A stretch of 22,588 nucleotides of DNA from an uncultured Comamonadaceae bacterium (GTDB lineage: Bacteria; Pseudomonadota; Gammaproteobacteria; Burkholderiales; Burkholderiaceae). Location: contig CAMLQP010000014.1 in NCBI GenBank assembly GCA_946482115.1, positions 1 to 22,588 of the forward strand, read 5' to 3'. This document shows, one piece after another, positions 7,263 through 14,254 of the stretch; within the stretch, counting starts at the first letter, position 1, and each line of letters opens with the position of its first letter. The notes below the pieces were generated by a model, which was given only the letters and a program-made list of their open reading frames with translations, searched no databases and was not told the DNA's origin. Both the position numbers and the translations under genes were made by a program.

Positions 7263-8105
7263 ATGCCCCCCAAGGAACACTCATTTCTCGCCCGCGTGCG
7301 TGCCGCGCTGCCCGGCCTGCACCCGGCGGAGCGCCGACTGGGCGAATTCGTCTGCGACTTTCCGGGCGAGCTGGCCAGCTACTCCGGTTCTGAGCTGGCC
7401 GAGCTGGCCCATGTGTCCAAGGCCACGGTGTCCCGCTTCGTCAAGCGCCTGGGGTACGACAGCTATGAAGAGGCGCGGCGACACGCGCGCGAGGAAAAGC
7501 AGACGGGCTCCCGGCTGTTCCTGACCACCAGTGGCGACACCGGGGCCGTGCAGTCGGTCGCGGCTCATGTCGCGCAAGGCATCGTCAATCTGGAGACGAC
7601 TTTCCTGTCCATCACCGACACCCAGATCGAAGCCGTGGCCCAGGCCCTGCTGGAGGCGCGCAAGGTCTGGGTGATCGGGTTTCGGAGCAGCCACGCCTTT
7701 GCGAGCTACCTGCAATGGCAGCTGACGCAGGTGGTGGAGCAGATCGTCGCGATTCCCGGGGGCGGCCAGACGCTGGGCGAACATCTGGTGAGCCTCACAC
7801 CCGACGACCTGGTGATTGTCTTCGGGCTGCGGCGCCGGGTGGCACGCATGGGCCTGCTGATGGATGCGGTCGTGGCCAGCCGGGCGAAGGTGCTTTACAT
7901 CACCGACGAGGGCGTCCCGTTCCAGGCCGGTGCCACCTGGCATTTTCGCTGTCAGTCGCTGGCGCCCGGCCCGCTGTTCAACCATGTGGCGGTGACGGCG
8001 GTGTGCCACCTGCTGGCTTCGCGCGCCATCGAAAAGGCCGGCGCGACCGGTCGCAGGCGGCTGCGGGGCATCGAGGCCCTCAACGACAGTCTCGAGGAGC
8101 TTTAA
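7263..8105 (+). CDS. MurR/RpiR family transcriptional regulator (HTH + SIS domains)
   Basis: A 280-residue transcription factor of usual RpiR length. The N-terminal HTH_6 domain (about 5-80) contains LHPAERRLGEFV and the recognition helix region SELAELAHVSKATVSRFVKRLGY (43-65). The SIS domain (about 125-255) contains KVWVIGFRSSHAFASYL (134-150). In known members this fold binds a phosphosugar or other small effector. The ATG lies directly behind a palindrome with no recognisable Shine-Dalgarno, and the only nearby upstream in-frame ATG (7236) meets a stop two codons later, so 7263 is the best start. The paired palindromes at 7238-7261 and 8228-8247 suggest it controls itself and the downstream TRAP operon. 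Whether it represses or activates is not certain, but overlap of the second site with a -10 box favours repression. Confidence 0.94.
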   Translation: MPPKEHSFLARVRAALPGLHPAERRLGEFVCDFPGELASYSGSELAELAHVSKATVSRFVKRLGYDSYEEARRHAREEKQTGSRLFLTTSGDTGAVQSVAAHVAQGIVNLETTFLSITDTQIEAVAQALLEARKVWVIGFRSSHAFASYLQWQLTQVVEQIVAIPGGGQTLGEHLVSLTPDDLVIVFGLRRRVARMGLLMDAVVASRAKVLYITDEGVPFQAGATWHFRCQSLAPGPLFNHVAVTAVCHLLASRAIEKAGATGRRRLRGIEALNDSLEEL

Positions 8106-8212
8106 GTCACCCGGGGGAATGTCGAGCCGGTGTGCGCAAGCGGTGCAGCAGGCACCCCGGTTGTGCGGGTTCCTGTCCAGATTGGTGAATCCGGATAAGG
8201 GTTAGCCCTCGG

Positions 8213-8241
8213 TTGCTGTCTGTCGGCTGTGAAACTATAGT
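8213..8241 (+). promoter_or_regulatory. Predicted sigma-70 promoter of the TRAP transporter operon
   Basis: TTGCTG (8213-8218) and TATAGT (8236-8241) are separated by exactly 17 bases. The -10 box matches the consensus at five of six bases and the -35 box at three of six. The -10 box lies in the middle of the palindrome at 8228-8247, so a bound regulator would block RNA polymerase. The rest of the 228-base gap 8106-8333 shows no other clear signal apart from a Shine-Dalgarno, AAAGGA at 8322-8327. Confidence 0.6.
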
Positions 8242-8247
8242 TTCACA
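8228..8247. promoter_or_regulatory. Palindromic operator upstream of the TRAP operon
   Basis: A perfect inverted repeat: tgtgaaac (8228-8235), spacer tata, gtttcaca (8240-8247). It shares the core GTGAAAC-N4-GTTTCAC, including the spacer length, with the palindrome before the RpiR gene. The spacers differ in sequence (caga against tata), which is what a protein-binding site, rather than a duplicated DNA segment, would show. Confidence 0.82.
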
Positions 8248-8333
8248 TGTGCTGGCAAGAAATTTGCGTTGCTTGTCGGCATCGGCTCCGGAATCGTCCG
8301 GTGCGCCGATGAGTCGCAACGAAAGGAATCACC

Positions 8334-9395
8334 ATGGCTTCCCGCACGTTTTCCGCCCGCACATTCCGCCACCTTGCCCTCGCCCTGGCGGTCTGCACCG
8401 CAGGCGGGTTCCAGACCGCCGCACAGGCCCAATCCGTCGCCCTGAAGGTGCTGGGCCAGCCCGCCGGGTCGGGTTTGATCCAGAAGAACAAGGAGCAGCC
8501 GTTTTTTGAAAAGCTGGCCGCCCAGGCCGGTATCGGCGCCACCGTCCAGTACGTCCCGGTCGATGTAGCTGGCATTCCCGACACCGATGGACTGCGTGTC
8601 CTGAAGTCAGGCCTGTTCGACATCGTGTCGTTCCGGGGCCCGCAGGTCAGCCGCGACGAGCCCATGATGCTGGGGCTTGATCTGGTCGGCCTCAACACCA
8701 GCTTCGAGGCCGGACGCAAGAACACGGCGGCCTATTTCGCCGCGGTCGACAAGCGCCTGCAATCGCACTTCAACGCCAAGCTGCTGGGGGTGTGGCCGGC
8801 CGGCCCCCAGGTCATCTTCTGCAAGCCGCAGGTCAAGGGGCTGGCTGATCTCAAAGGCATGAAGGTCCGTGTCGGCGACCAGAGCAGTGCCAACTTCGTG
8901 GCTGGCCTCGGCGCCACGGGTGTGCCCATGCCTTTCGGCGAGGTGCAGCAGTCGCTGGCGCGCGGCGTGGTCGATTGCGCCATCACCGGCCCGGCCTCGG
9001 CGAATTCGGGGGGATGGCCGGAGGCCACGACGACGGTGCTGCCGGTGGCCCTGCAACTGGCCGTGAACGGCTACGCGATCAACCTGAACGCCTGGAAGAA
9101 GCTATCCCCAACCGATCAGGACCGGCTGCAGAAGGCGGTCAAGGCGCTTTCCGACGACATCTGGGCCTACTCGCAGTCGCTGTATGACGACGCCATGCGC
9201 TGCAACACCGGCGCCAGCCCTTGCGAACTGGGCAAGCCCTACAAGCTGACCGCAGTGCCGGTGTCTCCGGCCGATCTTTCCACGGTCAGGGCCGCGCTGG
9301 CCGAACGCTCCCTGCCGGTGTGGGCGAAGCAGTGCAACGCCGTCAACGCCGGCTGCGAGGCCGAATGGAAGGCCACCGTCGGCAAGGGTCTGTGA
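8334..9395 (+). CDS. TRAP transporter substrate-binding protein, DctP family
   Basis: A 353-residue periplasmic solute-binding protein that delivers an organic acid to the DctQ/DctM membrane pair. Residues 1-32 form a Sec signal peptide ending AQA, with likely cleavage before Gln33. LKGMKVRVGDQSS (173-185) contains Arg179 at the position where TRAP receptors usually bind the ligand carboxylate. VVDCAITGPAS (212-222) is the typical hinge region. Four cysteines in the last quarter (C290, C297, C334, C341) could form two disulfides in the periplasm and mark a subfamily. AAAGGA is placed 6 bases before the ATG. Genes for the small and large permease follow directly, so the uptake system is complete. 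The substrate is not determined by sequence; a carboxylate is likely. Confidence 0.93.
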   Translation: MASRTFSARTFRHLALALAVCTAGGFQTAAQAQSVALKVLGQPAGSGLIQKNKEQPFFEKLAAQAGIGATVQYVPVDVAGIPDTDGLRVLKSGLFDIVSFRGPQVSRDEPMMLGLDLVGLNTSFEAGRKNTAAYFAAVDKRLQSHFNAKLLGVWPAGPQVIFCKPQVKGLADLKGMKVRVGDQSSANFVAGLGATGVPMPFGEVQQSLARGVVDCAITGPASANSGGWPEATTTVLPVALQLAVNGYAINLNAWKKLSPTDQDRLQKAVKALSDDIWAYSQSLYDDAMRCNTGASPCELGKPYKLTAVPVSPADLSTVRAALAERSLPVWAKQCNAVNAGCEAEWKATVGKGL

Positions 9396-9423
9396 GACGG
9401 CCGAGCTGAACAGGAGCCCTGCC

Positions 9424-9978
9424 ATGCAACGCTACACACGCGCTGCCAGCCTGATCTTTGGCGTCATGATGCTGGCCCTGGCGCTGGCCGTGACGCTGGA
9501 GACCCTGCTGCGCAAGCTTTTCTCCATTTCGCTGGGGGGCGTCGACGAACTCTCCGGCTATGCCATTGCCCTGGGGGCCCCGCTGGCGTTCGCCGTGGCC
9601 CTGCTCGAGCGGTCCCACATCCGCATCAACCTGTTCTACCTCAGGCTCGCACCGCAGCGTCAGGCGCTGCTGGACGCGCTCGCCGTCCTGGCGCTCGGGG
9701 TGCTGGCGCTATTCCTGCTGGTATTCACCGTGCAGACGGTGATGGACACGCGCCAGTACCAGTCCATCGCGCAGACGCCCTGGGCCACGCCGCTGATCTA
9801 TCCGCAGGTGCTGTGGCTGGTGGCCATGCTGGCCTTCGCGCTGCCGGCGGCATGGCTGATGGTGCAGGCCCTGGTGCTGCTGGCCAGGCGCGACTGGCGC
9901 GGGCTGACACAGCGGTTCGGCCCCGAATCGGTGGACGAGGAGCTCAAGGCCGAGCTCGAAGACCTGCAGCGGCGCTGA
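9424..9978 (+). CDS. TRAP transporter small permease, DctQ family
   Basis: A 184-residue inner-membrane protein with four predicted membrane segments at about 8-30, 44-62, 83-105 and 125-150, the usual DctQ layout. The family motif between segments 2 and 3 appears as ERSHIRINLFY (61-71). A charged cytoplasmic tail ends the protein. The DctQ subunit pairs with DctM to form the sodium-driven TRAP permease that takes substrate from the DctP protein. AGGAG at 9412-9416 lies 7 bases before the ATG, and the large permease gene follows after 12 bases. Confidence 0.93.
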   Translation: MQRYTRAASLIFGVMMLALALAVTLETLLRKLFSISLGGVDELSGYAIALGAPLAFAVALLERSHIRINLFYLRLAPQRQALLDALAVLALGVLALFLLVFTVQTVMDTRQYQSIAQTPWATPLIYPQVLWLVAMLAFALPAAWLMVQALVLLARRDWRGLTQRFGPESVDEELKAELEDLQRR

Positions 9979-9990
9979 GGAGGAACCGAC

Positions 9991-11292
9991 ATGAGCATCG
10001 CATACATCGCGGTGGGCTTCGCGGCCATGCTGGCCCTGATGTTCCTGAGCCTGCCGGTGGCCTTCTCCATCATCGCCGTCGGCACCTTCGGGGGTTACCT
10101 GGCCTATGGCGCGCCGCTGGTCGAGATGATGGGCGGCGTCGTCTGGGGCACGCTGAACAACTCGGTCATGACGGCGATCCCGCTGTTCATGCTGCTGGGT
10201 GAGATATTGCTGCGGGGCGGCATCGCCGACAAGATGTTCGACGCGCTGGCCGTCTGGCTGGGGCGATTGCCCGGCGGTCTGCTGCACACCAACATCGGCA
10301 CCTGCGCGCTGTTCTCCGCCACCTCGGGCTCGTCGGTTGCGACGGCGGCGACCGTCGGCACGGTGGCCCTGCCGGCCCTGCAGTCCCGCGGGTATCCGCT
10401 GCCAGCCTCGTTGGGCTCGCTGGCGGCCGGTGGCACGCTGGGCATCCTGATCCCGCCCAGCGTCAACCTGCTGGTCTACGGATCGCTGGCCAACGTGTCC
10501 GTGGGACAGCTGTTCATCGCCGGCGTGATCCCCGGTCTGGTGATGACTGGGCTGTTCTCCCTCTATATCCTGGTGGCGCACTCCAAGGCCGGCCGCAACG
10601 ATTCGGACGTGCAGGTGCCATGGGCCGAGAAAGTGGCGCTGCTGCGTCACCTGGTGCCGCCCGGCGTGATCTTCCTGGTGGTCATGGGTAGCATCTACGG
10701 CGGGTTGGCCACGCCGACAGAATCGGCCGCCCTGGGGCTGACGGTGTCGCTGTTCTTCGTCTGGCGTGCCGGGCGGTTGAACCGGACGCTGCTGGAGCAC
10801 TGCTTCACCCAGGCCGCGCGAACCACCGGCATGGTGGTGCTGATCATCGTCTGCGCGCTGCTGCTCAACGTCACGCTGTCCATGCTCGGCGTGGCGCAGG
10901 CCGTGACCCAGTGGGTGTCCGGGCTGGGCCTGAGCCGTATCGAGCTGCTGCTCCTGCTGGTGGTGTTCTACATCATCCTCGGCATGTTCATGGATGCGAT
11001 GTCCATGCTGGTGCTGACCGTTCCCATCGCGGTGCCCATGGTCATGGCGGTGGGTGCGGACCCGGTCTGGTTCGGTATTTTCATCGTGGTGATGTGCGAG
11101 ATCGCGCTGATCACCCCGCCAGTGGGGATGAACCTGTTCGTGGTGCAGGGGCTGCGGCGCGACGGTGGCAGTTTCGCCGATGTGGTGTCGGGCTCGCTGC
11201 CCTACGTCTTCATCATGATCGGGTTCACCGTGCTGCTCATCCTGTGGCCCGACATGGCCCTGTGGCTGCCCCAGTCGATGACCGGCCAATGA
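9991..11292 (+). CDS. TRAP transporter large permease, DctM family
   Basis: A 433-residue, very hydrophobic inner-membrane protein with about a dozen membrane segments, the transport subunit of the TRAP system. Family marks include GGIADKMFDALAVWLGRLPG (76-95), the re-entrant region FSATSGSSVATAATVG (108-123) and GTLGILIPPS (148-157). A second copy of the inverted topology appears near MFMDAMSMLVLTVPI and LITPPVGMNLFVVQG. A strong AGGAGGA (9978-9984) precedes the ATG and overlaps the end of the DctQ gene. The stop overlaps the start of the racemase-like gene by ATGA, tying that enzyme to the transporter. Confidence 0.95.
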   Translation: MSIAYIAVGFAAMLALMFLSLPVAFSIIAVGTFGGYLAYGAPLVEMMGGVVWGTLNNSVMTAIPLFMLLGEILLRGGIADKMFDALAVWLGRLPGGLLHTNIGTCALFSATSGSSVATAATVGTVALPALQSRGYPLPASLGSLAAGGTLGILIPPSVNLLVYGSLANVSVGQLFIAGVIPGLVMTGLFSLYILVAHSKAGRNDSDVQVPWAEKVALLRHLVPPGVIFLVVMGSIYGGLATPTESAALGLTVSLFFVWRAGRLNRTLLEHCFTQAARTTGMVVLIIVCALLLNVTLSMLGVAQAVTQWVSGLGLSRIELLLLLVVFYIILGMFMDAMSMLVLTVPIAVPMVMAVGADPVWFGIFIVVMCEIALITPPVGMNLFVVQGLRRDGGSFADVVSGSLPYVFIMIGFTVLLILWPDMALWLPQSMTGQ

Positions 11293-11984
11293 AGATGCCG
11301 GATCGTGACCAAGCGGCGGGGTCAGCCGTGCGCCGGATTCTGGTGATCAACCCGAACACCAACCCCGTGGTGACGCAGCGGGTGCGGGCCGAGGCGGACC
11401 GGGTCGCCTCCGCGGGGGTCGAGCTTTCGGTGGTCAACCCCGAGCGCGGCCCGCTGGCGATCGAGAGCCGCCGGGAACGGGACGAGGCCGAAACCGAGGT
11501 GGAGCAGCTGATCCGCTCCCGCCGCGATTTCGACGCCTACGTGCTGGCCTGCTTCGACGACATCGCGCTGGACGCCGCGCGTCGCCTGGTGCCGGTACCC
11601 GTGGTCGGAACCTGCGAGGCGGGCATACGGGCGGCGCGTGCGGTGTCGCCGCGCTTTGGTGTGGTGACCACGGTGCATTCGGCGGTGCCCGGCATCCGCG
11701 AACTCCTGGCGCGTTATGGCGGCGGGCCGGAATGCACGGTGCGAGCGGCCGGTATCGGGGTGTCGGCGGCGGCGAACGCCCAGTCCGACGTGCTGGACCG
11801 TATCGTTTCGACCGCCCGTGAAGCGATCACCCACGATGGTGCCGAGGTGATCCTGCTGGCGTCGGGCGGGCTGACCGGGCAGGCCGACGCGATCGCCAGC
11901 CGGTGTGGCATCCCTGTCCTGGATGGCGTGGCCTGTGCCATCGCCTGGGCGGTGGAGCAGGTGACCGCGGACGCGAAGCGGTAG
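11289..11984 (+). CDS. Asp/Glu/hydantoin racemase superfamily protein, second catalytic Cys replaced by Ser
   Basis: A 231-residue cytoplasmic protein of the hydantoin racemase-like group. ILVINPNTNPVVT (17-29) is the typical opening, and YVLACFDD (84-91) carries Cys88, the first of the two cysteines used for proton exchange in HyuE-type racemases. The usual second site, with a LGCAGM-like sequence, reads LLASGGLTG (189-197), with Ser192 at the Cys position. A standard two-base racemase mechanism is therefore doubtful. A one-cysteine relative such as a decarboxylase or lyase, or a subfamily of unknown function, is possible. The ATG overlaps the DctM stop, so the enzyme probably acts on the imported compound. 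The stop lies 3 bases from the stop of the opposite-strand diguanylate cyclase gene. Confidence 0.88.
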   Translation: MKMPDRDQAAGSAVRRILVINPNTNPVVTQRVRAEADRVASAGVELSVVNPERGPLAIESRRERDEAETEVEQLIRSRRDFDAYVLACFDDIALDAARRLVPVPVVGTCEAGIRAARAVSPRFGVVTTVHSAVPGIRELLARYGGGPECTVRAAGIGVSAAANAQSDVLDRIVSTAREAITHDGAEVILLASGGLTGQADAIASRCGIPVLDGVACAIAWAVEQVTADAKR

Positions 11985-11987
11985 CGC

Positions 11988-13301
11988 TCAGGCAACCAGC
12001 CGCGCCAGCTGGACCCGGTCCCGGCCCCGGTGCTTGGCCTCATAGAGCGCCGCGTCGGCCCTGGCCAGCAGGCTGTCGAGGGTGAGTTCGTGCGGCTGGA
12101 ACTCGGCCACCCCGAAGCTGGCCGAAAAACGCAGCGGCTGGCCGCGCACCGTGGCCTGGGCCGAGCGCACCGAGATCCGCATGCGCTCGGCGACTGCCAG
12201 GGCCTGTTCGGCGCTGCTGCTGGGCAGCAGCACGGCAAACTCCTCGCCGCCCAGGCGGCCCACGGTGTCCCACTCGCGCACCTCGCGGCTGAGCAGCTGG
12301 GCAAAGCTCACCAGCACGGCGTCGCCGGCGGCGTGGCCGTGGGTGTCGTTGACGGTCTTGAAGTGATCGATGTCGATCATGATGAGCGACAGCGGATGGT
12401 GAAAGCGCAGGCAGCGCTGGATTTCGTGTTCCGCCGCTTCGGTGAAACCCCGGCGGCCCAGCACCTGGGTCAGCGGATCCAGCCGCGCCGCCTGTTCGGC
12501 AGCCTCTTTCTGCTCGCGCAGTTCGGCGGTGGCCAGGCTGACCTGGTGGCGCAGTTCCTCCTGCGTCAGGCCGACGCGGGCCGCCATGGCGTTGATGCCA
12601 TGCGCCAGCTCGGCCAGGGCGCCGCTGTGGCTGGCGTCCGCGCGCGCTTCCATGTGGCCCTGGGCGATCCGCGCCACCACCTCGCTGATGTGACGTATGG
12701 GGCGCGTCACGCTGCTGGCGATGGCGGTGGACAGCAGGCCGGCCAGCAGCAGCGCGCCGGCGGTGGCCGCCAGCACCAGCACGATGAGTTCGCGCCGGCG
12801 CTCGCGCTGCCCGTCCAGGCTGAGCTGCACCACGGCGTAGCCACGCACTCCGGGCGGGCTGCTCGCCGCGGCGGCCTCCTGGAACAGGTCATCGCGCGCG
12901 GCCAGGGTGTTGGGCCGGATCGGCACGACAGCCGTGAGGTTCTGGTCGCTCAGCACATGCTCCAGGCCGTCGAAGACCGGGATGGGCTCGCTCAGCACGC
13001 CCGAGCTGGCGACCGGCAGGCCGTGGCTGGTGAAGATGGCGGCGGCGCGCATCTGGGCATCGCCCCGGCGGGCCGCGTCGACCAGCCGCTGCAGGGTCTC
13101 GCCGTCGCTGGCGAACAGCGGGAACTCGGCCGAACCGGCCAGCTGCAGCGCCGCGATGCGGGCGCGCTCCTGCCAGGCCTGCGAGAGTTCGGTGCTGTAG
13201 CGGCCCAGGAACAGGAACAGCAGCGCGAAGACGGCCAGCAGGGCGGGCAATGCGGCAGCCAGCCACAGCCGGGCGCGGATGGACAGGCTGGAGGCCTTCA
13301 T
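11988..13301 (-). CDS. Membrane-bound diguanylate cyclase with periplasmic sensor, HAMP and GGDEF domains
   Basis: A 437-residue enzyme predicted to make c-di-GMP from two GTP. Membrane segments at about 12-33 and 172-193 enclose a periplasmic sensor of about 135 residues, whose RARIAALQLAGSAEFPLFASDGETLQRLVD resembles the single-Cache sensor of BarA-type proteins (weak, by eye). A HAMP linker (about 194-246) and a coiled-coil helix (247-272) lead to the GGDEF domain. LDPLTQVLGRRGF (274-286) and the active-site GGEEF (351-355) are intact. R342-E-W-D345 is a complete RxxD inhibitory site, so feedback by c-di-GMP is expected. The ATG overlaps the stop of the periplasmic binding protein gene, and AAGGA lies just upstream. 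It is the last gene of the receptor operon and the likely output of that pathway. Confidence 0.93.
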   Translation of the reverse strand: MKASSLSIRARLWLAAALPALLAVFALLFLFLGRYSTELSQAWQERARIAALQLAGSAEFPLFASDGETLQRLVDAARRGDAQMRAAAIFTSHGLPVASSGVLSEPIPVFDGLEHVLSDQNLTAVVPIRPNTLAARDDLFQEAAAASSPPGVRGYAVVQLSLDGQRERRRELIVLVLAATAGALLLAGLLSTAIASSVTRPIRHISEVVARIAQGHMEARADASHSGALAELAHGINAMAARVGLTQEELRHQVSLATAELREQKEAAEQAARLDPLTQVLGRRGFTEAAEHEIQRCLRFHHPLSLIMIDIDHFKTVNDTHGHAAGDAVLVSFAQLLSREVREWDTVGRLGGEEFAVLLPSSSAEQALAVAERMRISVRSAQATVRGQPLRFSASFGVAEFQPHELTLDSLLARADAALYEAKHRGRDRVQLARLVA

Positions 13302-14254
13302 GGACGTCCTTCCGTGCGGCGCAGGGCCGAGAGCAGTGCATCGGTATCGCCGACTGCGATGCCGAGCGAGCGCGCGACCTGCTGGTTGAGGGTCAGGGCC
13401 CAGTCGCCCGAGGGCGCGGGCGGGGGCAGGGCGCGGCGGTCAGTCAGCACACGCCGCAGCACGGCAGCCAGCTGGCGGCCGGCCAGCGCGGGCGTGACGT
13501 GCAGGGCCAGTGTGGCGCCGGCCCGCACGTGGCTGGAAGCGTAGGACACCACCGGCACGCGCTGGCGGTAGGCCGCGATCAGGACGTTGTTGAGCGTGTT
13601 GGCGTTGTAGATGGTGGCGTCGGGCAGGGCCAGCAGCACGTCGGCCTCGCGCAGCACCTGGGCCAGGGCGGGCGAGAGGTCGTCGGACAGCACCGTGGCC
13701 TCGACCAGCTCCAGGCCCCGGTCGTAGGCGGCCTTGACCACGGCCGGGCGCAGCACGCGCGACGCCGGGCCGAACAGCACGCCGACGCGCAGGCGATCCG
13801 GCATGGCGCGGCGGATCAGTTCGAGGTAGCGGTCCACGGCCGGATCGAGCCAGACCGCCGTCACTGGCGGGCCGCCGCGCGGCGCCGGGATGGCCTCGAA
13901 GCTGGCGCGCGGCAGCAGTCCGGCCACCACCGGCACGGACTGCAGCGCGGCATCGGTGGCGGCCCGTTCGACCGCGGCCCGGTAGGCGCTGCTGCCCAGC
14001 GTGACGATGGCGCGTGGCAGCGGCTCGGTGGGAGATGGGGCCGCGAGCCCGGTGGGCGGCAGCATGCGCCACTGCACGCCGGGCAGTTCGCCGCGCAGCG
14101 CCTGGGCCGCCTCGTCGTAGGCATCGCCGCGGTCCGATGGCACCAGCCACACCGGCGCATCGCTGGCCGGCGCCTGCAGCGCCGACCCGCCCAGCGCGAG
14201 GCCGAGGGCGGCGCGCAGGCACTGGCGGCGGTTGGGCGTGGCCTTAGAACTCAA
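13298..14254 (-). CDS. Periplasmic ABC-type substrate-binding protein (ABC_sub_bind / TrpX-like)
   Basis: A 318-residue protein of the ABC_sub_bind kind, with two alternating alpha/beta lobes but no ABC permease or ATPase gene nearby. NRRQCLRAALGLALGG (8-23) is a signal peptide with a twin arginine, so export by Tat or Sec is possible; the mature part starts near 30. Typical stretches are VTLGSSAYRAAVE (84-96), VGVLFGPAS, and DVLLALPDATIYNANTLNNVL with PVVSYASSHVRAGATL near 205-250. The start is TTG at 14254, overlapping the receptor stop by 11 bases. No ATG or GTG with a signal peptide behind it is available, so the TTG is accepted with some doubt. It probably hands a periplasmic ligand to the sensor domain of the downstream cyclase (inference). 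Confidence 0.85.
   Translation of the reverse strand: MSSKATPNRRQCLRAALGLALGGSALQAPASDAPVWLVPSDRGDAYDEAAQALRGELPGVQWRMLPPTGLAAPSPTEPLPRAIVTLGSSAYRAAVERAATDAALQSVPVVAGLLPRASFEAIPAPRGGPPVTAVWLDPAVDRYLELIRRAMPDRLRVGVLFGPASRVLRPAVVKAAYDRGLELVEATVLSDDLSPALAQVLREADVLLALPDATIYNANTLNNVLIAAYRQRVPVVSYASSHVRAGATLALHVTPALAGRQLAAVLRRVLTDRRALPPPAPSGDWALTLNQQVARSLGIAVGDTDALLSALRRTEGRP

Noticed and set aside
8106..8212. Terminator after the RpiR-family gene
   Set aside because: The GC-rich stretches give no clean stem with a T tract; nothing beyond the promoter and operator region is supported here.
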